A stretch of 52,670 bases of DNA, from assembly GCA_964557545.1 (NCBI GenBank), contig CAZLAK010000013.1, positions 1 to 52,670 of the forward strand. Reading direction: 5' to 3'. This DNA is from CAZLAK01 sp964557545. GTDB taxonomy: Bacteria > Bacillota > Desulfotomaculia > Desulfotomaculales > Pelotomaculaceae. A program made the translations under genes and the position numbers. The notes beneath the pieces were generated by a model. That model was given only the letters and a program-made list of their open reading frames with translations, searched no databases and was not told the origin of the DNA. This document shows, piece by piece, positions 1-8,900 of this stretch (position 1 is the first letter of the stretch; every line of letters begins with the position of its first letter).

Positions 1-650
1 AGCACGTTGTGGCCGCCGGCAGCAGCTACTTCCAGGGCCCGCTTGGCTCCCTGCTGGCCCTTAACATCGGCAAAGTCCAAAACCTCACCCGCCCCGGAAC
101 CCAACACTTCTTCTGCTGGTGAGTGCGGTTCGATATTTATTTCGCCGCGCAAAAAGGCTACTACCTGGGCCAGGGAAGCCGCCGGATAAACCTTAACCCC
201 ATCTACCAGGGAAGCCTCGCCGGCGTTGGCAGCCGGCACAATCACCTCCTCAAAGCCTGCCTCCCTTGCTGCCAGCACGCTGGGCAGCACGCCGTTTACG
301 CCGCGCAAAAGGCCGTTTAAAGAAAGCTCCCCCCAAAAAAGAAAGCGGGCAGTGTTACCGGACGGAAGCTGGCCGGTAGCGGCTAAAATCCCCACCGCTA
401 TGGGCAGGTCGTAGAGCGGCCCTTCTTTTCTGTGGTCGGCCGGTGCCAGGTTGACGGTAATACGGCGCACGGGGAACTCAAAGCCGACGTTTTTAAGGGC
501 TGCCCGCACCCTGTCTTTGGCCTCCCTTATGGATGTATCGGGCAAGCCTACGATGTCGAAGGAAGGCAGCCCGGCAGCCACGTCCACCTCTACTTCCACG
601 ATGTAACCCTCCAGGCCGTGAAGGGCTGTGCTCTTGACAACAGCAATCAC
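1..650 (-). CDS. comM: ComM/YifB-family Mg-chelatase-like AAA+ protein (3' end cut by window edge)
   Basis: This is the N-terminal 216 codons of the YifB/ComM family; the reading frame is open to base 1. ComM is a hexameric helicase that promotes branch migration during DNA uptake and recombination in other bacteria. Visible are the family N-terminus (VVKSTALHGLEG, residues 4-15), the GLPSFDIVGLP stretch near 27-37 that belongs to the Lon-protease-like fold, and DFADVKGQQGAKRALE near 191-206 just before the ATPase core. The Walker A motif would lie beyond the edge. The start is GTG at 650, ten bases after GGAGG (665-661); the nearby ATG reads straight into a stop. It follows rnhB and yraN as in many Firmicutes, here with three extra genes between. 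Confidence 0.92.
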   Translation of the reverse strand, partial: MIAVVKSTALHGLEGYIVEVEVDVAAGLPSFDIVGLPDTSIREAKDRVRAALKNVGFEFPVRRITVNLAPADHRKEGPLYDLPIAVGILAATGQLPSGNTARFLFWGELSLNGLLRGVNGVLPSVLAAREAGFEEVIVPAANAGEASLVDGVKVYPAASLAQVVAFLRGEINIEPHSPAEEVLGSGAGEVLDFADVKGQQGAKRALEVAAAGGHNV

Positions 651-703
651 TGCATAAATTCCTCCACAAAAATAAAATCCGCCATTTCTGGCAGATATTC
701 TCC

Positions 704-734
704 AAAGAAAACCGGCCTTCCTTCAGCCGGCCGG
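704..734 (-). terminator. Intrinsic terminator after the siroheme-reductase gene
   Basis: Read on the minus strand, CCGGCC (734-729) pairs with GGCCGG (717-712), and the T-rich run TTTTCTTT follows. It lies 45 bases past the stop of the small reductase and just before comM, so it should separate the Rrf2/reductase transcript from comM. Confidence 0.75.
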
Positions 735-778
735 ATAAAAATTACCATATTGTAAAAATTTCTTTTAAGGTTTCTAAA

Positions 779-1408
779 TTAAGGCTTTTTAAAGGGCTCT
801 AAGCCCACTCTTTTAACAACCGAAGACAGCCGTTCCCTCTTGCCGGCTTTTTCTTTATAAACCGCCATCACGTGCTGCACCCAGGGCAAAATTTCCTCAG
901 GCGGCACACCCTCGGCAATCTTTTCACCTAAGAGCTGCGTGCCGCCGCCGCGGCCGCCGATAAATACCTGGTAGCCGGAAGGTGTGCCCAAAAAGCCCAA
1001 GTCGGCACTGCGCACTTCCATGCAGTTGTTGGGGCAGCCGCTAATGCTTATTTTGAAAGCAAAGGGCATCTCCTGTCCGGACACTTGGGGGTCCAGTTCT
1101 AAGGCGTGCTTTAGGGCGTCCTGCTTGGCCTTGGGGCAGAGAGCACCCGGGCAGGCTTTGACGTTTCTCACCACGTCGCCCACGGGTCCTATTTTTAAGC
1201 CTGCGGCCGCCAGTTCCCGGCGCACGTTTTCGATCTGATCTTCCGTAGTAACTATGCCGATGCGCTGGGCCGTGGTAAGCTTGACCAGTCCCGCTCCTCT
1301 CTTGGCCAGTTCGGCGATCACGGCCAACTGGTCGGCAGTGAGGAGCCCTGCCGGTGTAGCGGGGATAATCACGTAGGCACCGTTGGTCTGCTTGACAATA
1401 GCTTCCAT
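779..1408 (-). CDS. Small siroheme/[4Fe-4S] nitrite-sulfite reductase-like protein
   Basis: A 209-residue protein of the nitrite/sulfite reductase family. It matches the small single-subunit type typified by the low-molecular-weight assimilatory-type sulfite reductase of Desulfovibrio. It has the ferredoxin-like half (about 1-70) followed by the siroheme/[4Fe-4S] half. The second cysteine pair is canonical (C125-x3-C129 in SGCPNNC). The first pair is C86-x4-C91 (ACPGALC), one residue shorter than the C-x5-C usual in this superfamily. A likely role is sulfite or nitrite reduction in the cytosol; the substrate cannot be told from sequence. The ATG follows AGGAGGTCAGGTTAT. It is 103 bases downstream of an Rrf2 regulator on the same strand, which may control it. 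Confidence 0.8.
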   Translation of the reverse strand: MEAIVKQTNGAYVIIPATPAGLLTADQLAVIAELAKRGAGLVKLTTAQRIGIVTTEDQIENVRRELAAAGLKIGPVGDVVRNVKACPGALCPKAKQDALKHALELDPQVSGQEMPFAFKISISGCPNNCMEVRSADLGFLGTPSGYQVFIGGRGGGTQLLGEKIAEGVPPEEILPWVQHVMAVYKEKAGKRERLSSVVKRVGLEPFKKP

Positions 1409-1511
1409 ATAACCTGACCTCCTTAAAAATTTTAAACAACTAACTCGTTAAGATATAATTTGTACCAAAAAACCTTTTTGTATTGCGCCCCGGCTGCTCG
1501 CACTACTCGCT

Positions 1512-1940
1512 TTACTGCTCACCCCCTTCACCCTTTTTGTTTTTACCCGCCAGTTCGGCAAAATTGGCCGAGCCCAGCACACTTAACAGGTTTTCCTGGG
1601 CCCTTGCCAGAAGGCGGTGTACCCGGCATACCGGTTTATTGGGACAGTCGCTGTTTTCTAAAAGACAGGAATTGATGGCTAAAGGACCCTGGAGTGCTTC
1701 CAGCACATCTGCCAGGGTAAAGCTTTCAGCGGGTCTGGCCAGACGCACCCCGCCTCCAGAGCCCCTCTGGGTTTGGACAAACCCGGCCCGCACCAGGTCC
1801 TGGACAGTTTTGGAGAGGTACATTTCCGGAATGTTTTTGGCCCGGGCAATTTCTTCAGTAGGAACGTATTCTCCTTCAGGTCTGGTAGCCAGTTCTAAAA
1901 GCGTGCGCACAGCGTACTCCGTCTTTCTGTTCAGCTGCAC
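1512..1940 (-). CDS. Rrf2-family transcriptional regulator with three-cysteine Fe-S motif
   Basis: A 142-residue winged-helix regulator of the Rrf2 family (IscR, NsrR, CymR relatives). The N-terminus MQLNRKTEYAVRTLLEL and the HTH region (about 22-65) are typical. A cysteine cluster, C92-x6-C99-x5-C105, sits where IscR and NsrR bind an Fe-S cluster, so it probably senses Fe-S status, NO or redox state (inference). The start chosen is GTG 1940, since it gives the family N-terminus and has AGAGG upstream; the longer frame from TTG 1961 has no ribosome binding site. It is probably co-transcribed with the small siroheme reductase, which may be its target. The upstream 100 bases are AT-rich with no clear -10/-35 pair. 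Confidence 0.85.
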   Translation of the reverse strand: MQLNRKTEYAVRTLLELATRPEGEYVPTEEIARAKNIPEMYLSKTVQDLVRAGFVQTQRGSGGGVRLARPAESFTLADVLEALQGPLAINSCLLENSDCPNKPVCRVHRLLARAQENLLSVLGSANFAELAGKNKKGEGGEQ

Positions 1941-2074
1941 CTTATACACATCCTCTTTCAATATAAGATTAATTGGACCATATATATCTTATTTATAGTT
2001 AAAGTACTCCTTTTATTTTTCAATTCCTGCCGCGGCAAAAAATTTTTTTACCTTTAACACTCTTTAAGCATTAA

Positions 2075-2103
2075 TAAAAAAAGCGGGCGCTGTACCCGCT
2101 TTC
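2075..2103 (-). terminator. Intrinsic terminator after the tautomerase gene
   Basis: On the minus strand AAAGCGGG and CCCGCTTT form a stem around the loop TACAGCG, followed by a run of Ts. It begins 11 bases past the tautomerase stop codon and separates that gene from rrf2. Confidence 0.85.
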
Positions 2104-2113
2104 ACCGTTAAAA

Positions 2114-2302
2114 TTACTTTTTTTGAGAAAAAAGCTTTCCGGCTTTAGCCAGGTCCGATTTTTTTATGTCGCTGAAGATGACGATTACCGCATCTGGTTC
2201 GGCGCCCCCGATATTGACCAGAGCATCAGTGATGATTTCAGCTATCTTGGCTTTTTGTTCCTCGCTCCTGCCTTCCAGCAACTGCACGTTGACAATCGGC
2301 AT
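2114..2302 (-). CDS. 4-oxalocrotonate tautomerase family protein
   Basis: A 62-residue protein of the tautomerase superfamily. The initiator Met is followed by Pro (MPIVNVQLLEGR); after Met removal Pro1 is the catalytic base. Length, the beta-alpha-beta pattern and the RSEEQKAKI helix start fit the 4-OT/YwhB group, which works as a hexamer. The physiological substrate is unknown: no aromatic-degradation genes are near. The ribosome binding site is weak (TAGGG some 15 bases before ATG). It looks like a single-gene transcript, closed by a strong terminator. Confidence 0.85.
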   Translation of the reverse strand: MPIVNVQLLEGRSEEQKAKIAEIITDALVNIGGAEPDAVIVIFSDIKKSDLAKAGKLFSQKK

Positions 2303-2384
2303 TTTTTTTGCCCGGCCCTAAATTAATTAAAGTTAACTTCTTTGCCCCGCTACCCCTAAAACCGGACCGGGACCTTTCACCCCT

Positions 2385-2425
2385 TTCATGATTTTTTAAT
2401 TAAAAAATTACTGGGTAATACCCGG
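2385..2425 (-). terminator. Weak terminator candidate after yraN
   Basis: On the minus strand a short GGGT/ACCC hairpin (2410-2420) is followed by TAATTTTTTAATT. The T tract is itself part of an 18-base AT palindrome (ATTTTTTAATTAAAAAAT). The hairpin has only four good pairs, so the call is tentative. Confidence 0.4.
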
Positions 2426-2447
2426 GGCAACACAAACATTATCAATA

Positions 2448-2813
2448 TCACCAAAAAGCGTTTTCTATATGTTCAATACTCTTAAGCTCCCCCCGGTCAT
2501 TAAAGTAAACGGCAACCACATCAAAACGGCAGGGTCGGCTGGCAAAGCCGCACTTTTTTAAATAACTCCAGGCTAGCTGCCTTAACTTGTGCTGCTTGCC
2601 GGCCCTCACACTTTCCTGCGCCGTGCCAAAGCCAGCGCCGCTGCGGGAACGCACTTCAACAAAAACAAGCGTCTGGCCGTCCTGGGCAATGATGTCCACT
2701 TCCCCCAGGCGGCACCTGTAATTCTTTTCCAGGACAACAAGACCGCTTTTCTCTAAGTAGGCAGCGGCCGCCTCTTCTCCGCGGCGGCCGACCGCCCGGC
2801 GCGTGTACCTCAA
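2448..2813 (-). CDS. yraN: YraN/UPF0102 family nuclease-fold protein
   Basis: A 121-residue UPF0102 protein with the restriction-endonuclease-like fold. The active-site pattern is visible as LGEVDII (E38, D40) followed by VFVEVRSR (E53, R55 replacing the usual Lys of PD-(D/E)xK). Its biochemical function is not established; it travels with rnhB, as here. The start chosen is TTG 2813, giving the family N-terminus MRYTRRAVGRRGEEAAA. It overlaps the rnhB stop by four bases (TTGA) and has GGGGGAGGG just upstream, so the two are translationally coupled. A longer frame from TTG 2828 would add five residues with no better ribosome binding site. Confidence 0.88.
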   Translation of the reverse strand: MRYTRRAVGRRGEEAAAAYLEKSGLVVLEKNYRCRLGEVDIIAQDGQTLVFVEVRSRSGAGFGTAQESVRAGKQHKLRQLAWSYLKKCGFASRPCRFDVVAVYFNDRGELKSIEHIENAFW

Positions 2814-3457
2814 TTGCCCTCCCCCCAAAGCACCCTGACCGGACGAAAGGTCTTTCGGTGTATAGGGCAGGGCCCGTGCACGGACAGCGAGGCTAAGTGA
2901 GCCGGCGTCGGGTAGCCTTTATGCCGGTTAAACCCGTAAGCGGGGTAAAGCTGGTGGTAAACGTCCATCAGCCTGTCCCGGAACACTTTGGCCAGCACAG
3001 AAGCAGCTGCAATGCTAGCGCACTTGCTGTCACCGCCAACAACCGCCTCCTGCGGCAGCTCCAGTCCCCCCACCGTAAAACCGTCCACCAGCACCAGCGC
3101 CGGTCTTAACTTAAGCCTGCCCACTGCCCTTGACATGGCCAAGAAAGTCGCCTGCCTTATATTCAAGGCGTCTATCTCTTCAGCTGTTGCCAAACCAATA
3201 GCCCAGGAAAGCGCCTTTTTTTTAATGGCGTCAAAAAGCAAAGCCCGCTTGGCGGACGGCAAGCGCTTAGAGTCGTCTAGACCCGGAATATCAGCAGAGG
3301 CCGGAAGGATAACCGCCGCCGCTACTACCGGGCCGGCCAGGGGACCGCGCCCCGCCTCATCAACACCGGCCAGCGGCCAGTACCCGCGGTAGCGGTACTT
3401 TTCATCAAAAGAGAAAAGTTCTGGACAGCGTAGGTTTTCCTTTTTGGGCTTTGACAA
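2810..3457 (-). CDS. rnhB: Ribonuclease HII
   Basis: Cleaves RNA in RNA-DNA hybrids and removes misincorporated ribonucleotides from DNA, in the cytosol. The type-2 RNase H signature GVDEAGRGPLAGPV (31-44) holds the catalytic D33 and E34; the other acidic residues are in LVLVDGF (D125) and GGDSKCASIAAAS (near 142). It has 215 residues, normal length, with a short extra N-terminus. The start is TTG 3457 after TGGGGGTTTTAAA; no ATG fits. It is the first gene of the rnhB-yraN pair, and its upstream neighbour is the divergent formate dehydrogenase operon. Confidence 0.95.
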   Translation of the reverse strand: MSKPKKENLRCPELFSFDEKYRYRGYWPLAGVDEAGRGPLAGPVVAAAVILPASADIPGLDDSKRLPSAKRALLFDAIKKKALSWAIGLATAEEIDALNIRQATFLAMSRAVGRLKLRPALVLVDGFTVGGLELPQEAVVGGDSKCASIAAASVLAKVFRDRLMDVYHQLYPAYGFNRHKGYPTPAHLASLSVHGPCPIHRKTFRPVRVLWGEGN

Positions 3458-3675
3458 TTTAAAACCCCCAGGCTTACATAAATCAATTCGGACTGGCAGG
3501 ACTGTTAAGCTAAAAAACCAATTATCTTTTGGTCAGTTGTTTTAATTTTCAAGTTTTATTTCTTTAGTATATCCTAAACTTCCTGCTCCTCCCGCAAAAG
3601 ATTTAAAATAGAATTGATTTATTTTTGGAACAACCGAGAAAATACCGTAAATTTTGGGATTTTCAAACGCAATTC
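3458..3675. other. Intergenic region between divergent rnhB and fdhE
   Basis: About 300 bases lie between rnhB and fdhE. The half near fdhE holds a clear promoter (separate entry). The remainder is AT-rich; I see no convincing -10/-35 pair for rnhB, no small ORF with a ribosome binding site and no structured RNA. Confidence 0.5.
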
Positions 3676-3704
3676 TTGACATGCCTGCACAGAAAAATTA
3701 TAAT
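3676..3704 (+). promoter_or_regulatory. Consensus sigma-A promoter of the formate dehydrogenase operon
   Basis: TTGACA at 3676-3681, a 17-base spacer and TATAAT at 3699-3704: a perfect match to the housekeeping promoter with ideal spacing. Transcription should start near 3711, giving a leader of about 50 bases before fdhE. No obvious operator palindrome overlaps it. Confidence 0.88.
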
Positions 3705-3761
3705 AACATAACAATTTACTTTACTAATTTATTTATTAAAAAGAAAGCAGGATGAAATTAT

Positions 3762-4550
3762 ATGCAAGACAGCCAAGAGACCAACGCTATCCCAGAACTG
3801 TACCGTGAACTCGCTTCTATATCCCTTGACGGAGGAGCGGTAAGTTACAACAAGCCCTCGCCAAAAATTTTAACCCTGGCTTGGGAAAAAGAAGTTCCCC
3901 TCATCGGCGTATGCCCGCCGCGCGTTGATGGGGAAGTTTTTTTTAAGGTAATGGAAAAAGTTTGCAAAATAATCGACAGCTACCAGCCGGAAGCAGCCCG
4001 GGAGCTTAAAGAGGCGGCTGATTTGCTGTCCAGCGAAAACCCGCTACAACGGGAAGCTTTTGCCTGCAGGGCCGTTGTGCCGGGAGCCATTCCCGAGCTG
4101 GCAGCCCAATTCGGCTTGCCCCAAGAAGCCGGGGAACTTCTCTTAAATTACACCGTCAGGCCTTTTTTGAGGGAATACAGCAATAAGGTTGCCCGCCTCT
4201 ACGACCTAGAGCAGTGGTTAAAGGGCTTTTGCCCGGTATGCGGAAGCCAGCCGAGCATGGCCTTGCTGGAAAAAGAAGCCGGCAGGCGCTACTTGTCATG
4301 CGGCTGGTGCGGAACCAGGTGGCGCTTTAAGCGCCTGGGCTGCCCGTACTGCTCGTGCGAAGAGTCGCAATTTTTCTCTGTCGAAGGGATGGAGCGCTAC
4401 CGGGTATATTACTGTGATAACTGCCGCCGCTACATCAAAACTGTGGACGAGCGGGTCGCCGGGACAGGTGAACTAGACCTCTTTTTTGAGGATATCAGCA
4501 CCATCCACCTCGATCTCCTGGCCAGGCAGGAAGGTTATACGAATGCCTAA
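3762..4550 (+). CDS. fdhE: Formate dehydrogenase accessory protein FdhE
   Basis: A cytosolic maturation factor needed for active exported formate dehydrogenases; it contacts the catalytic subunit before Tat export. The 262-residue length fits. Four CxxC pairs form two zinc-ribbon/rubredoxin-like units: FCPVCGS (C157, C160), CGWCGTRWRF (C180, C183), CPYC (C194, C197) and CDNCRRYIKTVD (C218, C221). The last is the FdhE hallmark. The start ATG has AGGA nine bases upstream and lies about 50 bases after the promoter. It is the first gene of the operon with tatA, tatC and the three enzyme subunits, which is direct context for its role. Confidence 0.95.
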   Translation: MQDSQETNAIPELYRELASISLDGGAVSYNKPSPKILTLAWEKEVPLIGVCPPRVDGEVFFKVMEKVCKIIDSYQPEAARELKEAADLLSSENPLQREAFACRAVVPGAIPELAAQFGLPQEAGELLLNYTVRPFLREYSNKVARLYDLEQWLKGFCPVCGSQPSMALLEKEAGRRYLSCGWCGTRWRFKRLGCPYCSCEESQFFSVEGMERYRVYYCDNCRRYIKTVDERVAGTGELDLFFEDISTIHLDLLARQEGYTNA

Positions 4551-4667
4551 AGCTGCATTACTGCCGTGCGTGCAAAAAAAATTTACAAAATAGCATTTCA
4601 ATTTGGAAGGATATTTATTTCGCCACGTCGTAAGTAATTATATTAGCACAGAAAGGGGTGTATGTTT

Positions 4668-4889
4668 GTGCCACATATCGGCGCTCCCGAACTAATTTTA
4701 GTTATCGTCCTGGCCTTGATAATTTTCGGCCCCGGTAAGCTTCCCGAGTTGGGCAAAGCAGTGGGCAAGACCATCAAGGAATTCCGGCGCTCCTCCCAAG
4801 AAATTATTATGGAAGAACAGGACAAGCCGCAAGGGGAACCGGCTGCTGCCGGAGACGAGCAAAAGCTTATTAAGGCTGCCAAAAGCTAG
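4668..4889 (+). CDS. tatA: Twin-arginine translocase subunit TatA
   Basis: A 73-residue TatA with one N-terminal membrane helix (about 8-22, ELILVIVLALIIFG), the conserved FGPGKLPELG hinge, an amphipathic helix (AVGKTIKEFRRS) and a charged tail. TatA oligomers form the pore for folded Tat substrates. The start is taken as GTG 4668: it is nine bases from AAAGGGG and aligns with the family (MPHIGAPEL versus MFGIGMPEL). ATG 4662, two codons upstream, is only three bases from the ribosome binding site. It sits directly before tatC and fdnG, the likely substrate. Confidence 0.93.
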   Translation: MPHIGAPELILVIVLALIIFGPGKLPELGKAVGKTIKEFRRSSQEIIMEEQDKPQGEPAAAGDEQKLIKAAKS

Positions 4890-4963
4890 GTTTTTTCATG
4901 CAGCCAACTGCATTAAGTTTGCATTAATTTTAAGCGGCAATAAGCTTTTGGAGAGGGAAGTAC

Positions 4964-5749
4964 ATGGCTAACAAGGCAGATGAAATGTCGTTAATAGAGC
5001 ACCTAGAAGAACTGCGACGGGTGATTATCGTTTCCCTCCTGTGTACCGTAGTGCTGGCCGTGGCTTCTTACTTCTACGTGGACAAAATACTGGCCGTACT
5101 GCTTGAACCGCTTACAGTTACTGGCAATAAAATATTCTTTACGGGCATTACCGAAGCCTTTTTTGTAAAAATTAAATTATCGCTGTTCACCGGCTTTTTG
5201 GCCGCCCTGCCGGTCATCCTCTGGCAGGTGTGGGGGTTTATAGCACCCGCCTTAAAGAAAAACGAAAGAACCTATTTTACTTTGTTCGTGGTAATGTCCT
5301 TTTTCTTCTTTTGGGGCGGGGTTATTTTTGCCTTCTTTGGCGTATATCGGCTGGGTATTATGTTTTTGCTGCGCTTTGCCGGGCCGGAACTCATACCCAT
5401 GCTGACCATTGACAAGTACATTTCTTTTACCATGGCTTTCCTCTTGCCCTTCGGCTTTGTTTTTGAACTGCCTCTTGTAAGTTTTTTCCTGGCCAACTTG
5501 GAGCTGGTTTCTTACAAGTTTTTGGCTAAGAGCAGGCGCTACGCGCTGCTCGTTATCGTAATCCTGGCCGCCGTCATCACACCCACTCCTGACATAATAA
5601 CCTGCCTTCTGGTAACAGGGCCGGTATACCTGCTCTACGAGGCCAGTGCCTGGATAGTAAAACTCGTTGAGCGTAAAAAAGCGCGCAGAAGAAAAATGGA
5701 TGAACTGTCCGAATTGGCTTTGAACAAGGCAGCTGCCGCTGACAGTTAA
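4964..5749 (+). CDS. tatC: Twin-arginine translocase subunit TatC
   Basis: A 261-residue polytopic membrane protein with about six hydrophobic segments. The conserved N-terminal stretch MSLIEHLEELRRV (8-20) and the FxFAFGVYRLG and FELPLVSFFLANL regions mark TatC, the receptor that binds twin-arginine signal peptides. The ATG has GGAGAGGGAAGTAC upstream. It follows tatA by 74 bases and precedes fdnG, whose N-terminus carries the SRRDFLKF signal. This is therefore probably a TatAC translocase dedicated to formate dehydrogenase, like the substrate-linked TatAdCd of Bacillus subtilis. Confidence 0.95.
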   Translation: MANKADEMSLIEHLEELRRVIIVSLLCTVVLAVASYFYVDKILAVLLEPLTVTGNKIFFTGITEAFFVKIKLSLFTGFLAALPVILWQVWGFIAPALKKNERTYFTLFVVMSFFFFWGGVIFAFFGVYRLGIMFLLRFAGPELIPMLTIDKYISFTMAFLLPFGFVFELPLVSFFLANLELVSYKFLAKSRRYALLVIVILAAVITPTPDIITCLLVTGPVYLLYEASAWIVKLVERKKARRRKMDELSELALNKAAAADS

Positions 5750-5925
5750 TAGGCTAGTTAATTTAATAATAATTTAATAATTAAGGTTATAATAAAAAAC
5801 AATAATATTCTAAAAAATACCATTGCGGAGGGGGGTAAGCAATCAGGGGGGTTTTTAGAGCAAATTAGGTGTATTTTGATTCGAGAGGTTACTTAACAGG
5901 GTCAAGCAAAGGGGGGTTAAGTGTT

Positions 5926-8900
5926 TTGCGCAAGCTTAGTCGTCGTGATTTTTTAAAGTTTTTGGGCCTGGGAACTGCGGGAGCAGCCCTTTTGGAAGGT
6001 GCTTCGGCAACTCCCGCCCTGGCCAGCACGGCCGCCGATAAGCTGCCGACCTTTGACGTCGGCCCGCTTAAGGTCAAGAAGGCCAAAGAAACTGCTTCTG
6101 TCTGCGCCTTCTGCGGCTGCGGCTGCGGACTAATTGTTTATTCTGATGGAAAAAAGGTAATCCACATCGAGGGCGACCCGGACAACCCCAACAATGAGGG
6201 CTCCATGTGCTGCAAGGGAATTGCCCTCGGCGACGCCAACACCATCGTCAACAACAAGAGGCAGCGCGTTTTAAACGACAGGCGCGTGACCGAGGTGCTT
6301 TACCGCGCCCCGGGAAGCGACAAGTGGGAAAAGAAAGATTGGGACTGGGCTTTGTCTGAAATTGCCAAGAGAGTTAAAAAGACGCGCGACGAGACTTTCG
6401 AAGAAAAGGACGAAAAAGGCGTCACCGTCAACAGGACGCAGGCCATCGCCCACCTGGGCAGCGCTTCCCTGGACAACGAAGAAAACTACCTGTTGCACAA
6501 GATGTTGCGCGCTTTGGGCGTGATCAACGTTGATCACCACGCCCGCCTCTGACACTCCTCCACTGTGGCCGGTCTGGCCAACACATTTGGCAGGGGTGTG
6601 ATGACGAACAGCTTTACCGACTACAAGAATACCGACGTTTTCCTGATCATCGGTGCCAACCCGGCGGAGAACCACCCGCAGGTAATGCGCTTTGCCGGCA
6701 TGGCCAAGGCCACGCGGGGCGCCAAGATTATCGTGGTCGACCCGCGCTTTACCAAGACGGCCGCCAAGGCGGATATTTATGCGCCGCTGCGCCCGGGCAC
6801 GGACATCGCTTTCCTTTACGGCATCATTAACTACGCCCTGCAGAACAACCTCTACTTCCACGACTACGTCGTCAACTACACCAACGCTTCCTTCCTGGTA
6901 AACCCCGGGTTCAAGTTTGAGGACGGCGTTTTCAGCGGCCTGGTGGAAAAAGACGGCAAATTCTCTTACGACACCTCCACCTGGCAGTACCAGACGGAAG
7001 GCGATACCATAAAGAAAGACCCGACGTTGCAGGACCCCAACTGCGTCTTCCAAATCCTAAAGCGCCACGTCGCCCGCTACGACGTCAAGACCGTATGCAA
7101 AATTACGGGCACGCCGGAAGACGTTTTCCTCAAAGTGTGCGAAACCTACTGTTCAACCGGCAAGCCCGACAAAGCCGGCAACATCATCTACGCCATGGGT
7201 GTTACCCAGCACACCCACGGCTCCCAGAACGTGCGGGCTGTGGCCATGCTGCAGCTGCTCCTGGGCAACGTCGGCATAGCCGGCGGCGGGGTGAACGCCC
7301 AGCGCGGCGAGTCCAACGTGCAGGGTTCTACCGACATGGCCATGCTCTACCACTACCTGCCGGGTTACAACCCCATGGTTGACGCTACCAAACATACTAA
7401 CTTAAAGGACTACATCGAAAAAGAAACTCCTAAGACCAGCTACTGGTCCAACCGCCCGAAGTTTATTGTCAGCATGCTAAAGGCTTGGTTTGGCGACAAG
7501 GCCACCAAGGAAAACGACTTCTGCTTCGACTGGCTGCCTAAATTAGACGGCAAGGACCACTCCCACATGGCCATCTTCCAGGCCATGGCGGAGGGCAAGG
7601 TCAAGGGCTTCTTTGCCTGGGGCCAAAACCCCGCGGTGGGCGGTCCAAACACTATTGCCGCGCGCCGCGCTTTAGAAAACCTCGACTGGCTGGTGGCCGT
7701 GGACCTGTTTGAAACCGAAACGGCTTCTTTCTGGAAGCGCCCGGGAGTAAACCCCAAGGACATCAAGACCGAGGTCTTTCTCCTGCCGGCGGCCTTCTCC
7801 TACGAGAAAGAGGGCACGGTGGCCAACAGCTCGCGCTGGATCCAGTGGCGCTGGATGGCCGTGGAGCCGCCCGGTCAGGCCAAGAGCGACTTATGGATCG
7901 CCGACCGCCTGTTCAAGGCCATAAGAAAAGAGTACCAGGCCGGCGGCAAGTTCCCGGCACCCATTTTGAACATGGTCTGGAACTACGACACAGCCGGGCA
8001 CGACGAACCGGACATCGTCAAGGTGGCCAACGAGATGAACGGCTACAACGTGGCCGACGGAAGCCTTTTGGACTCCTTTGCCAAGCTCAAGGACGATGGT
8101 TCTACCGCCTGCGGCGTGTGGATTTACGCCGGCTACATGTACCCCGACCCGCAGCTAAAAGTGCCGGCCTCCCAGCGCAGAAGCCGCGAGGATAAGACCG
8201 GGCTTGGCCTCTTCCCGAAGTGGGCCTTCTCCTGGCCGGCCAACAGGCGCATTGTCTACAACCGCTGCTCGGCCGACCCATCCGGCAAGCCCTGGGACCC
8301 CAAGCGGGTGCTCGTGGCGTGGGACGGCAGCCAGTGGATCACTAACGACGTGCCCGACTTCAGCGTCAAGGACGCCGCTACCGGAGCCGTTATTCCCCCA
8401 GAAAAATCGGCTTCCAACCCCTTCATTATGACGACGGAGGGAGTGGGTAGGCTGTTCGCCCCGTCCGGCATGAAGGACGGCCCGCTGCCCGAACACTACG
8501 AGCCCATTGAGAGCCCGTTCAAGAACCTGATGAGCAAGCAGCAGAACAACCCCGTGGCCGTCCGCTACAAGGGCGACTTTGCCAAGGTAGTGCAGAGCCC
8601 CAGCGCCGAGTTCCCGTACATCGCCACCACTCATCGCCTGGTCGAGCACTACCAGAGCGGTGCCGTGACCCGCAACTGTCCGGTGCTGGCCGAGCTTATG
8701 CCGGAGATGTTCGTCACCATTTCCCCGAGTCTTGCCGCCAAGCTAGGCATTAAACCGGGCGATATAGTCGTGGTGAGCACGGTGCGCGGCGAGATCAAGT
8801 GCAAGGCCAACGTCCTACCCATCGTAAAGCCGCTCAAAGTAAACGGCACGGAAATCGAGATTGTCGGAATGCCCTGGCACTGGGGCTTCCAGGGTCTGGC

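Noticed and set aside
6550..6552. In-frame TGA that splits the formate dehydrogenase gene into two ORFs (possible pseudogene).
   Set aside because: The sequence around it is the conserved Sec active site, the frame continues for over 800 codons, and a SECIS hairpin follows at the right distance.
6271..7053. Long minus-strand ORF (260 codons) opposite fdnG; a similar one lies at 8155-8649.
   Set aside because: Shadow ORFs from the codon bias of fdnG. They have no ribosome binding site and no recognisable protein features.
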